A stretch of DNA of 47,398 nt, from NCBI GenBank assembly GCA_020073245.1, contig JAIQFQ010000029.1, forward strand, positions 1-47,398, written 5' to 3'. Both the position numbers and the translations under genes were made by a program. Positions 1-6,910 of the stretch are shown one piece after another (the first letter of the stretch is position 1; the number at the start of each line of letters is the position of its first letter). The stretch is from Terriglobia bacterium. Lineage in GTDB: Bacteria; Acidobacteriota; Thermoanaerobaculia; Thermoanaerobaculales; Thermoanaerobaculaceae. The notes below the pieces were generated by a model. It ran no database searches. It saw nothing but the letters and a program-made list of their open reading frames with translations, and had not been told where the DNA came from.

Positions 1-269
1 GGATGCTCGCGTTCCCGATCCTGCAGAACCCCGAGTCCACGCTCGCGACGGTACTCTCGCTCGTCCCGGTGTTCACACCGATCACCATGTTCATGCGGAT
101 CATCGTGAGCGAGCCGCCGCTGTGGCAGATCGGGATCTCGGTGGCCGTGTCCGTCGCGACCGTCGTGGCGTTCTTCTGGATGACGGCGAAGATCTTCCGG
201 GTCGGGATCCTCTCGTACGGGAAGCGGCCAAGCCCCGCCGAGCTCTGGCGCTGGCTGAAAGTGGCCTGA
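1..269 (+). CDS. ABC-2 family transporter permease, C-terminal fragment (cut by window edge)
   Basis: The open frame runs in from the left edge, so only about the last 89 residues are seen. They include a hydrophobic segment (SVAVSVATVVAFFWMT, about residues 48-63 from the first visible Met) and end in YGKRPSPAELWRWLK. A VGIL.YGKRP..xELWRW tail after the last membrane helix is typical of NatB/COG1668-type ABC-2 permeases, which form the membrane part of exporters for Na+, drugs or unknown substrates. The ATPase partner must lie to the left of the window. A hairpin with a T-rich tail follows at 315-342. The substrate cannot be told from the fragment. Confidence 0.75.
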   Translation, partial: MLAFPILQNPESTLATVLSLVPVFTPITMFMRIIVSEPPLWQIGISVAVSVATVVAFFWMTAKIFRVGILSYGKRPSPAELWRWLKVA

Positions 270-314
270 GCCAGGCCGTCCAACTCGCCTCTCCGCGGCG
301 GAGCGCTCGCTTCT

Positions 315-342
315 TCCCCTGCGGGGAGGCCTGTTTTCTTTT
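315..342 (+). terminator. Rho-independent terminator after the ABC permease
   Basis: TCCCC-TGC-GGGGA stem-loop (315-327) followed by a T-rich run (333-342). It lies 45 bases downstream of the permease stop. The same stem-TGC-stem plus AGGC plus TTCTTT layout recurs at 822-845 (reverse strand) and 4134-4160. Confidence 0.6.
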
Positions 343-602
343 GCCCCTCGGGATCGCGGCCCTCCTCGCGTGGGCGCCCCCGCGCGCGGCGCTCGGAGAA
401 TCCGCGGCCGCGACCCAGCAGCGCGTCCCGGAACGGGGGCCCCTCGGTGTCCGCAAAGGAAGAGACGCGTCACCGACACCCCGTTCCGGATCCGCGCGCT
501 GGGGGCCCCGCGGCCTCGGATCAACTGCCGCTTCACCCGAGGGGCTGAGTTGAATACCCCCCGCCCGCAGCTTGGGCCGTCATCTTATGCATGCCGCCTT
601 GC

Positions 603-846
603 GCGGGGGTGGGGGTCAATTCCGCCCCTCGGGCGTGAGGTGAGTCTCGACGCCGCGTGCGGGAACCGAGCGGGCGACCCGTGGTGGGGTGTCGCTGGCG
701 CGGTTGTATGCGAACAGCGAGGGGCCCTGCTGCGGGGCGTCGCAGCTCGGTCGCTCGGGGCGGGGTGTCGGAGGGCTGCGCTCGATGCGCGGCCCGATCG
801 ACGCGCCGAAGCCCGAGGGGCAAAAAGAAGGCTCCACGCAGTGGAA
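603..846 (+). repeat. Dispersed intergenic element, copy A
   Basis: About 244 bases that align, with gaps, to the reverse complement of 4133-4521. Shared blocks in the same order: a GGGGGTGGGGG start, a TCCGCCCC block, GCGTGCGGG..CCGAGCGG, AACAGCGAGG, CTCGGTCGCTCG, the small hairpin GGCTGCGCTCGATGCGC, and a final CTCCACGCAGTGGAA. The two copies are inverted relative to each other and flank the amidohydrolase pair. By-eye alignment only. Confidence 0.55.
822..845 (-). terminator. Rho-independent terminator after the downstream amidohydrolase
   Basis: On the reverse strand: TCCAC-TGC-GTGGA (833-845), then GCC and a TTCTTTTT run (822-829). It lies about 65 bases beyond the amidohydrolase stop and is oriented to end that transcript. 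It forms the end of dispersed element copy A. Confidence 0.6.
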
Positions 847-909
847 AAGGGAGCGCCCGCGGCTCGAGCGTGGATCGGCGGGCGTTGGCGCCGAAACGAC
901 GGCCTGGGG

Positions 910-2361
910 TTAGTTTCGGGCGGCCAGGTCCGAGACGCGATGCACGACGCCGGCCCTGATCACCAGCCTCACCTTCCTGATGGCAGCGATGTCCGCGGTG
1001 GGGTCCGCTGCCACCACCAGCACGTCAGCGATCTTCCCGCCCTCCACTGTGCCGAGGTCCTTGCCTGCAGAGCCCAAGGCGAGCGCTCCCGTGCGGGTGG
1101 AAGCCACCAGCACCTGCATCGGCGTCATTCCGGCTGCCTGCATCGCCTCCATCTCGGCGTACACAGAGGGCCCGTGAAGGGTGAGCGAGTTGCCGGCGTC
1201 CGTGCCCATCGCAACGGGGATGCCGGCGGCCACCACGGCCCTGAGGTTGGAGGTGGCGACCTGCTGCGTCTTCTGCAGCAGGGTGTTCATGCCCTCGCCG
1301 CGCGGATGCTCGGTCCGCCCTGCGCCGAGGGAGGCCGTCTCGGCGACATTCGCACGGGTCGCCGGGTCCACGCACCCGTTGGGGTCGTCCACCGTGGGTG
1401 GCTTCCCGCTCGCCACTGAGTCGAACATCTTCGCGTAGCCGAGGAACAGGTTGAGGGTCGGGCAGTAGATCGTGCCGTTCGTCTTTGCCATCGCGACGAA
1501 GTCCTCGTCCACGGGGAGATCGATCACGCTGTGCACGAGTACTTTCGCGCCCGCCCGCAGGGCCTCCTTTGCTTCGCTGAGCCTGGTCGCGTCGATGATC
1601 AGCGGCAGCCCGAACTTGCGCGCCTCCTCACGGGCGGCGCGCAGCTTTCCGATCACGTCCTCGAGCCGTTGCTCCTTCTGCAGGACGATCCAAACCCCGA
1701 CCCCGTCGGCTCCGTTGGCCGCCAAGTAGCGCACGCCCTCCCGCACCGTCTTCACGTCGGTCATGGAGATGAACTGGCGCTCGGCCGGGAGGTTGAGCCA
1801 GTAGTCGTGGGTGGCGAGCAGCGGACCCACGGCAGCGACGTGGGGGGCGTCCGGGCTGGTCACGGTGCGGGCGCGCAGGCTCCAGGTCCACGGGTAGCCG
1901 CCCACGTCAAAGACCGCGGTCACACCCGAACATAGGTAGGACCTGAAGAAGCGCTCAGGATGTTCGCGCAGGCCCGCCTGGACCTTTTCGTACGGGTAGC
2001 GGTCGCGCACGTCCAGCGAGTCGGGATGGCTGTCCGCCCATCCGGTTTGGGAGAGGTGCACGTGGGCGTCTACGATTCCCGGGGTGATCCAGGCGCCCGA
2101 GGCGTCCACCTCCTCTGCGCCCTTCGGCACAGGGCAGGCGGCGCGCGTCCCGGCGCAGGCGATTCTGCCCTCGCGGATGACCACAACGGCGTTCTTGACC
2201 GGCGCCGCGCCGGTGCCGTCCACCAGCGTCCCCCCGACGAGCGCCCGCACCGCCGGGGTGCCGGTTGCTCCCGTAGCCGACGTCGCAGATACCAGGATCA
2301 CGCCAACCGCCGCCGCCACCGACCAGTTTCCTCTCACGTGTCCCTCCATTGCCGCGCTCAT
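910..2361 (-). CDS. Exported amidohydrolase-family protein with altered metal site (paralogue 1)
   Basis: A 483-residue member of the imidazolonepropionase-like amidohydrolase family, whose enzymes hydrolyse C-N bonds at a metal centre in a TIM barrel. The N terminus (WSVAAAVGVILVSATSATGA) looks like a signal peptide, so a periplasmic or secreted location is likely. The HxH motif (H100, H102), HSV (H277) and GTDAGN near the end are kept. Against the neighbouring paralogue, the expected carboxylated Lys is Gly222 (VGVW for IKVW) and the next metal His is Asp257 (IIDAT for IVHAT). Start chosen at the second ATG of ATGATG because GAGGA lies 5 bases upstream; the longer frame begins with GTG and lacks a site. 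It follows paralogue 2 by 137 bases, probably as one operon. It may be an inactive or re-purposed duplicate. Confidence 0.8.
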   Translation of the reverse strand: MSAAMEGHVRGNWSVAAAVGVILVSATSATGATGTPAVRALVGGTLVDGTGAAPVKNAVVVIREGRIACAGTRAACPVPKGAEEVDASGAWITPGIVDAHVHLSQTGWADSHPDSLDVRDRYPYEKVQAGLREHPERFFRSYLCSGVTAVFDVGGYPWTWSLRARTVTSPDAPHVAAVGPLLATHDYWLNLPAERQFISMTDVKTVREGVRYLAANGADGVGVWIVLQKEQRLEDVIGKLRAAREEARKFGLPLIIDATRLSEAKEALRAGAKVLVHSVIDLPVDEDFVAMAKTNGTIYCPTLNLFLGYAKMFDSVASGKPPTVDDPNGCVDPATRANVAETASLGAGRTEHPRGEGMNTLLQKTQQVATSNLRAVVAAGIPVAMGTDAGNSLTLHGPSVYAEMEAMQAAGMTPMQVLVASTRTGALALGSAGKDLGTVEGGKIADVLVVAADPTADIAAIRKVRLVIRAGVVHRVSDLAARN

Positions 2362-2498
2362 CATAGTCCTCGTGGTGGAGCAGGATGGACTTTGGTCAGT
2401 CACACCGAGCGCTGCTCACGCGTGCAGTCGTCGTCGCCGCTGCTGCCGGTTGACCCGACACCGCCGAGGATCACGGGCAGGGCGCCGTTTGGTCGGCC

Positions 2499-3944
2499 TC
2501 AGCGGGCAGGGGCCGCCAGTTCAGGCACTGGATGCACGACGCCGCCCCTGATGACCAGGCGGATCTTGCGCATCGCCGCGATGTCGAGAGTCGGGTCCGC
2601 CGCCACCGCCAGCACGTCCGCCACCTTGCCGGCTTCGACCGTGCCGAGGTACTTTCCTGCGGAGCCCAGCGCGAGCGCCCCGTTCCGCGTCGAGGCCACG
2701 AGGACCTGCATCGGGGTCATGCCGTCGGCTTGCATCGCCTCCATCTCGGCGTACACGGCCGGGCCGTGGAGCGTGAGCGGGTTCCCGGCGTCGGTGCCCA
2801 TCGCGACGGGAATCCCGGCCGCGACCACACGCCTGAGGTTGTCGGCCATGACGGGGTTGGCTGCGTTGACGCGGGCGCGGGTGCGATCGAGCTTCTGCTG
2901 GACGACGGCCGGGTCGAGCGTCAGCGAGGCGGTCTCGGCGACGTGCGCGCGGGTGAGCGGATCGACGCACCCGTTCGGGTCGTCCACGACAGGTGGCTTG
3001 TGCGTGGCGGCCGCTTCGTACATGCGCAGGTAGCCGCCGACCACCGTCAGGGTGGGGCAGTAGATCGTGCCGTTGGCCTTCGCCATCGAGATGAACTCCG
3101 CGTCCACCGGCGCGTCGTCCACGCTATGCACCAGCATCTTGGCGCCGGCCTTGAGCGCGACCTTTGCCTCGTTGAGTCCGGTCGCGTGGACGATCAGCGG
3201 TACTCCGAGCTTGACCGCCTCCTCGCCGACGCAGCGCACCGCGGTGACCATCTCGTCGGGCGGGCGGGTCTTGACCGGGATGTACCATACCTTGATCGCG
3301 CTCGCGCCCTCGTTGAAGACGTAGTGCGCCGCCTTTCGCGCCGAGATGTCGTCCCCGAGGTAGATGAACTGCTTTTCGGCGGGGAGGTTGAGCCAGAAAT
3401 CCATCGTCGACAGCAGCGGGCCGGCGGCGACGACATGGGGCGCGAACGGGTCGCTCTCGACCCGCTTCGGCAGGTCGATCGTCCAAAGATACCCGCCGAC
3501 GTCGAACACTGCGGTCACGCCTGAGCAGAGGTCGGCGCGCAGGAAGCGCTCGGGGTGCGCTCTCAGCCCCGCTTCTACCTTCTCGTACGGGTAGCGATCG
3601 CGGAGGTCGAGCGAGTCGGGTCGGCCGTCGGCCCAACCCGTCTGGCAGAAGTGCACGTGGGCGTCGATCAGCCCCGGCGTCAGCCAGGAACCGGTGACGT
3701 CCAGCACCTCGGCGCCGGCCGGCACCGGACACGCCGCGCGGGTGCCGGCGCACGCGATCCGGTCCTCGCGGAACACCACCACGGAGTCCTTGACCGGCGC
3801 CGCTCCGGTGCCGTCGATGAGCGTGCCGCCGACCAGCGCCTTAACCGCCGGCGCGGCTTTCCCTGCGACCGCGATCGAACCCACGGCCATCGTCGCCACT
3901 ACGACCACCACCGCGTTTCGGATCAGGCGAGAACTGCGTCTCAT
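2499..3944 (-). CDS. Exported amidohydrolase (imidazolonepropionase-like), paralogue 2
   Basis: 481 residues, with a basic N terminus and hydrophobic run (RLIRNAVVVVVATMAVGSIAVAG) that reads as a signal peptide. Metal-site residues of the family are all visible: H96 and H98 (AHVH), K218 (IKVW), H253 (IVHAT), H273 (LVHS) and D385 (GTDAGN). An N-terminal beta-sandwich segment (VGGTLIDGTG) and its closing strand near the C terminus (GKVADVLAVAADP) fit the composite domain of this superfamily. Start chosen at 3944 because AGGAGG lies 6 bases upstream; the frame could extend upstream but without support. It is highly similar along its length to the next gene, so the pair arose by tandem duplication. 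The substrate is unknown; related exported enzymes include peptidases and organophosphate or xenobiotic hydrolases. Confidence 0.85.
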   Translation of the reverse strand: MRRSSRLIRNAVVVVVATMAVGSIAVAGKAAPAVKALVGGTLIDGTGAAPVKDSVVVFREDRIACAGTRAACPVPAGAEVLDVTGSWLTPGLIDAHVHFCQTGWADGRPDSLDLRDRYPYEKVEAGLRAHPERFLRADLCSGVTAVFDVGGYLWTIDLPKRVESDPFAPHVVAAGPLLSTMDFWLNLPAEKQFIYLGDDISARKAAHYVFNEGASAIKVWYIPVKTRPPDEMVTAVRCVGEEAVKLGVPLIVHATGLNEAKVALKAGAKMLVHSVDDAPVDAEFISMAKANGTIYCPTLTVVGGYLRMYEAAATHKPPVVDDPNGCVDPLTRAHVAETASLTLDPAVVQQKLDRTRARVNAANPVMADNLRRVVAAGIPVAMGTDAGNPLTLHGPAVYAEMEAMQADGMTPMQVLVASTRNGALALGSAGKYLGTVEAGKVADVLAVAADPTLDIAAMRKIRLVIRGGVVHPVPELAAPAR

Positions 3945-3966
3945 GCGCGCCTCCTGTGCAAGGTGA

Positions 3967-3995
3967 ATCATACCGCTCCGCGCCCTCGTTGTTGT
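3967..3995 (-). promoter_or_regulatory. Candidate promoter of the amidohydrolase pair
   Basis: On the reverse strand, ACAACA (3990-3995), a 17-base spacer and TATGAT (3967-3972). The -10 matches five of six consensus bases, the -35 only three. It would give a leader of about 16 bases ending in AGGAGG before the ATG. Confidence 0.4.
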
Positions 3996-4074
3996 GGCAC
4001 CTCGTGCCCGGGCTCTCTCTTCCCCCTCGGCATTGGCACATCGGTCGGGCCGGGCCGCTCGTTCAATCACGGAT

Positions 4075-4118
4075 GTCATCCTGAGGGAGCGAAGCGACCG
4101 AAGGATCTGGGCGGGGGG
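4075..4118 (+). repeat. GTCATCCTGAGG...GGATCTGGGCGGGGG interspersed repeat, copy 1
   Basis: Core GTCATCCTGAGGGAGCGAAG followed by CGACCGAAGGATCTGGGCGG. It matches both arms of the inverted repeat at 6663-6756 apart from small changes. The core is self-complementary in part (the CTGAG/GAGCG..AGCGA region), as in short palindromic interspersed repeats of other bacteria. Confidence 0.6.
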
Positions 4119-4132
4119 TTGTTGCCTCGTTG

Positions 4133-4521
4133 TTCCACTGCGTGGAGGCTTTCTTTCTTGCGCCGCGGGCTCTCGGAGGGGTCTTTCTGGCTGCGCATCG
4201 AGCGCAGCCAGAAAGACACGCCGGAGCGAGCGACCGAGCAGGCACGGACCGGCGTGCGGAGCCTCGCTGTTGCGGGCAGGCCAAGGTCAGGTAGCGGTAC
4301 CCGCCGGAGATCATCCCGACGACCTCACCCCCGCTTCGCTGGCTCATCTCGCGCTGTATCCCGCGTCGCGCCCCCCGCACACCCACCCGCGCGGTCCCCT
4401 CCCTCGCATGATGCCGCTCGGTCGGGGCCAGCGTTTCCACCCGCCGGTCTGGCCGCTCGGGGCCCGCACGCTCCGGCGAGATACCTCCTCGGCCCGCGGG
4501 GCGGATTTGCCCCCACCCCCG
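4133..4521 (-). repeat. Dispersed intergenic element, copy B (inverted relative to copy A)
   Basis: Read on the reverse strand it shares its order of blocks with 603-846, but carries extra sequence in the middle (roughly 4285-4425). Its 4134-4160 end holds the terminator-like TCCAC-TGC-GTGGA hairpin with a TTTCTTTCTT tail on the + strand, although no + strand gene ends here. Confidence 0.5.
4181..4217. repeat. 16-bp perfect inverted repeat (hairpin) inside element copy B
   Basis: GTCTTTCTGGCTGCGC (4181-4196), a 5-base loop ATCGA, and its exact complement GCGCAGCCAGAAAGAC (4202-4217). The inner part corresponds to the smaller GGCTGCGCTCGATGCGC hairpin of copy A near 775-797. Confidence 0.8.
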
Positions 4522-4668
4522 ACGGCTTGACGGCCTTGCGGTCGCGATCCGCGCTGGTGGCGCCCCGGCCTTGGGGCAATCGCCTTTTCACCCCGAGGGA
4601 CGGGACAGGTGTTCCCCGCCCCCATAGGCGCGCGCGCCATCCCAACGGCCGCCAATTCCCGGATACGA

Positions 4669-4697
4669 TCGACATGAAATGCGTTAAACGCTATAAT
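4669..4697 (+). promoter_or_regulatory. Sigma-70-like promoter of the toxin-antitoxin operon
   Basis: TCGACA (4669-4674), a 17-base spacer and a perfect TATAAT (4692-4697). Eleven of twelve hexamer bases match consensus in an otherwise GC-rich region. The predicted transcript would begin only about 10 bases before the antitoxin ATG, right at its GGAGGT ribosome-binding site. Confidence 0.75.
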
Positions 4698-4714
4698 GAT
4701 CGATGGAGGTCCTG

Positions 4715-4921
4715 ATGGCCACGGTCAAGGTTTCGCCCAAGTACCAGGTCGTGATCCCGCGCAACGTCCGCGAGCGGCTCGGGATCAAAGCCGGCGAGGA
4801 CGTCCAGATCTTCCTCTACGACGGCCGCATCGAGTTTGTACCCGTGCGGAAGGCGCGCGAGATGCGCGGGATGCTCAAGGGCATGGACACCCGCGTGGCG
4901 CGCGACGAGGACCGGCCGTGA
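4715..4921 (+). CDS. AbrB/MazE-type antitoxin (SpoVT-AbrB domain DNA-binding protein)
   Basis: 68 residues beginning MATVKVSPKYQVVIPRNVRE, the classic swapped-hairpin AbrB start (V.(K)YQVVIP..VRE.LGI..G). Such proteins bind their own operator and neutralise the toxin through the C-terminal tail (here KAREMRGMLKGMDTRVARDE). Start chosen at 4715 because GGAGGT lies 4 bases upstream; an in-frame ATG at 4703 overlaps that site. The stop overlaps the toxin start (GTGA), so the pair is translationally coupled. The upstream promoter suggests autoregulation near 4669-4714, but no clear operator repeat is visible. Confidence 0.88.
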   Translation: MATVKVSPKYQVVIPRNVRERLGIKAGEDVQIFLYDGRIEFVPVRKAREMRGMLKGMDTRVARDEDRP

Positions 4922-5289
4922 TCCTCGTGGATTCGTGCGGCTGGCTGGAGTACCTCGCCGACGGTCCGCACGCGGGCGCCTACGCGAAAGCGATCGAGAA
5001 GACCGCCGACGTGCTCGTGCCGACGGTCTGCATCCTCGAGGTGTTCAAGAAGGTGCTGCAGGAGCGCGGCGAGGGCCCGGCGCTCGAGGCCGCCGCGCTG
5101 ATGCAGCAGGGCCGGGTCGCCGAGCTCGACGCCGGCCTCGCGATGAACGCCGCCAAGCTCGGCGCGGAGCTCGGCCTGCCGCTCGCCGACGCCGTCATCC
5201 TCGCGACCGCCCGCGCGCACGACGCCGTCGTCCTCACCCAGGACGCCCACTTCAAGCGCCTCCCCGGCGTCCGCTTCGTCTCTTCCTGA
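4918..5289 (+). CDS. PIN-domain toxin (VapC-like ribonuclease)
   Basis: 123 residues starting at a GTG that overlaps the antitoxin stop. PIN-family acidic residues are visible: Asp in ILVDSCGW near residue 5, Glu in CILEVFK, Asp in LPLADAVILATA and Asp in VVLTQDAHF. Family members are Mg2+-dependent RNases that cut tRNA or rRNA when the antitoxin is degraded. The length is normal for VapC (about 125-140). The AbrB-type antitoxin partner and the 4-base overlap support the call. The RNA target cannot be predicted. Confidence 0.88.
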   Translation: MILVDSCGWLEYLADGPHAGAYAKAIEKTADVLVPTVCILEVFKKVLQERGEGPALEAAALMQQGRVAELDAGLAMNAAKLGAELGLPLADAVILATARAHDAVVLTQDAHFKRLPGVRFVSS

Positions 5290-5329
5290 CGACGAGCCGC
5301 GCGCCCGCCGCGCCCCGGCGTGGAATCGC

Positions 5330-5833
5330 CTAGCGCTTCGTTGAGTGTTTGATCGGTTTCGCAGGAGGCTCCGGCAAATCGAGGATGAAGCCGTCCGGCA
5401 GTTGGTACCCCTCCGGGAGGAACCCCTCCCACCGGTCGCCCTTGCCGTCCGGCGTGAGGGAAACCAGGACAGGTGGGATGCCGTGGAGACCGAGGTGGAC
5501 GACGGCGAGACACCGCGAACCGTCCAGGGCCCACCCCAACGGCCCGAAGCGCAGGCCATCGTTCTCGAGTTTCGGCTTGCCGCTCCAGACGTCCCTGAAC
5601 TGCGCTCCGCCCATGCTGCGGCATAGGCGTAGGTGTGCGGGCTGGTACCAGTCACCGCCGATCACGTCCGCGATCATGCTTCCGTCGGGTGAGAGCAGGG
5701 GTCCCTCATGGCGCAACGGAACTGCAGAGGCCAAGACAGCTTCGTCCAGGTTTAGGGAAGCAACGCGGAGATTGAATGGAAAGGTCGATGCGCCCTTTGT
5801 TTCAACGTGAACGAAACTGCGGGGTCCCCCCAC
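5330..5833 (-). CDS. Hypothetical protein, possibly beta-propeller-like
   Basis: 167 residues, not recognised. LLSPDGSMIADVIGGDW and LGWALDGSRCLAVVH resemble the S.DG..ia strands of TolB or WD40-like beta-propeller blades, but only about two such units are present. The first codon is GTG without a clear ribosome-binding site, and the frame begins 15 bases after the stop of the upstream gene (5849), so it may be translated by re-initiation. No signal peptide is seen. It could be the tail of a longer decayed protein. Confidence 0.45.
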   Translation of the reverse strand: MGGPRSFVHVETKGASTFPFNLRVASLNLDEAVLASAVPLRHEGPLLSPDGSMIADVIGGDWYQPAHLRLCRSMGGAQFRDVWSGKPKLENDGLRFGPLGWALDGSRCLAVVHLGLHGIPPVLVSLTPDGKGDRWEGFLPEGYQLPDGFILDLPEPPAKPIKHSTKR

Positions 5834-5848
5834 GAGGGTGTGGCCGTT

Positions 5849-6601
5849 CTAGTCTTGCGCGAATTCCTGGATAGCGACCAGCGCGATGTCGTCCCATCCG
5901 GCGACGGTTCGCGTGGTGAACCGGTACGCACGCCTGGGCCACAGGGACGTCATCGTACTAGTCATCTCGTGAGGCCAGGTGAAGCTCGCCACGCCGCTTG
6001 TCCCGAAGCTGATGGTTGCCTCCCAGATCGCTTCGAAGGTCAGTGAACCGTCCGTGGCGAGTGATGGGCGAAGCCACTTCTCATTCGTTGCACCCCCGCC
6101 ATGGAACGGGTCCTCGCTGCCGAACCTGAAAGCGAGCGTCTGCACTGGATCGGCTGGGAAGACGCGGACGACACGAAGTATTGGTTCATCGGTTTCGAAG
6201 AACGTGCCCGAGTCGATGTAGCACGTACCGGAACCCGACGCGAGGCGCCACACTGGTTTCTTGGTTTGGCGATCGATGACCACGAGCACTGCGTCGTAGC
6301 AACCATCGCAGAACCCCGACCGGACAGAGACCGCCGCCACTAGGAACGTGTGGCCTGAGAAGGCGAAGTCGGTCGTGATGACTGCCACGACCTTTGCCTC
6401 AAACCAATACTCGTTGATCTCGTCACCCCGGTGTGCCTCGAACTGGGCGATTCGCAGCGAGTAGTCGGGAACCGCGAGTTTGACAACCTGCTCCTCGGTG
6501 AGGCCGCAGTCGGGCGGAAGGACGGAGGTCTTCGTCGGCTCGGGGGCGGGCGCCGAGAGCGCGGCCGCAGCCAGCACCGCCAACGCACTTGTCAGAATCA
6601 C
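5849..6601 (-). CDS. Exported hypothetical protein
   Basis: 250 residues, not recognised. MILTSALAVLAAAALSAPAP at the N terminus looks like a short signal peptide followed by a Pro-rich junction, so export is likely. The mature part has two close cysteines (FCDGCYDA), a CGLTEEQ near the start and a CYID, giving at least four cysteines that could form disulfides. The start is GTG at 6601. It forms a pair with the following gene (5330-5833). Function unknown. Confidence 0.55.
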   Translation of the reverse strand: MILTSALAVLAAAALSAPAPEPTKTSVLPPDCGLTEEQVVKLAVPDYSLRIAQFEAHRGDEINEYWFEAKVVAVITTDFAFSGHTFLVAAVSVRSGFCDGCYDAVLVVIDRQTKKPVWRLASGSGTCYIDSGTFFETDEPILRVVRVFPADPVQTLAFRFGSEDPFHGGGATNEKWLRPSLATDGSLTFEAIWEATISFGTSGVASFTWPHEMTSTMTSLWPRRAYRFTTRTVAGWDDIALVAIQEFAQD

Positions 6602-6662
6602 GCCCCAAGTCTAGACCCGATTTGGCGTCGGTGACGCCTCATACCAGTTTGGCATCGAACAT

Positions 6663-6756
6663 GTCATTCCGAGGAGCGCAGCGACGAGGAATCTGGGTGG
6701 GGGAAAGCCACGATCTACCAGCCCCCGCCCAGATCCCTCGCTGCGCTCGGGATGAC
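6663..6756. repeat. Inverted pair of the GTCATCC-type interspersed repeat
   Basis: Left arm 6663-6703 (GTCATTCCGAGGAGCGCAGC...ATCTGGGTGGGGG), 18-base spacer, right arm 6722-6756 (CCCCCGCCCAGATCC...CTCGGGATGAC). The arms pair almost fully with a few bulges, and each matches the single copy at 4075-4118. It could fold as a long hairpin and act as a terminator or mRNA stabiliser for glmS. Confidence 0.65.
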
Positions 6757-6810
6757 ACCATTGCTCTACGAGGAACCTCAAATAGGTATCAGGAGCTTCC
6801 CGCTTCTTTG

Positions 6811-6908
6811 CTGGGTGGGGGATGGTGGCAAGCTGTCGGCTGTGAGCTGTCAGCAATCCCCTGGGTGGGGAGCGGGGGAAGACTGTCAACTGTGAACTGT
6901 CAACTGTC
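6811..6908. repeat. Two-unit tandem repeat, period 50
   Basis: Unit 1 (6811-6860) and unit 2 (6861-6908) both start CTGGGTGGGG and end in CTGT-based words (GCTGTCGGCTGTGAGCTGTC and GACTGTCAACTGTGAACTGT). It stops two bases before the glmS stop codon on the opposite strand. Confidence 0.7.
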
Positions 6909-6910
6909 TC

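Larger units (their letters stand above)
270..909. other. Gene-free intergenic stretch of 640 bases
   Basis: No credible coding frame. It lies between the permease (+) and the 3' end of the amidohydrolase (-), so it is a convergent gap. It holds a terminator for each side (315-342 on +, 822-845 on -) and copy A of a dispersed element (603-846). The open frames across it are GC-driven, with no family resemblance and no ribosome-binding sites. Confidence 0.6.
3945..4714. other. Gene-free, repeat-rich intergenic stretch of 770 bases
   Basis: A divergent gap between the amidohydrolase operon (-) and the toxin-antitoxin pair (+). It contains the amidohydrolase promoter, a GTCATCCTGAGG-type repeat (4075-4118), dispersed element copy B (4133-4521) with a 16-bp perfect hairpin, and the toxin-antitoxin promoter at its right end. 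No coding frame in it looks real. Confidence 0.6.
6602..6910. other. Intergenic stretch with inverted and tandem repeats
   Basis: 309 bases between glmS (3' end, reverse strand) and the exported hypothetical gene (start at 6601). Besides the inverted repeat (6663-6756) and the 50-bp tandem repeat (6811-6908) nothing else is evident. The inverted repeat is well placed to end glmS transcription. Confidence 0.55.

Noticed and set aside
370..1419. Forward open frame of about 350 codons over the left intergenic region and amidohydrolase 1
   Set aside because: It runs through two terminator hairpins and antisense to the amidohydrolase; Arg-rich and motif-free.
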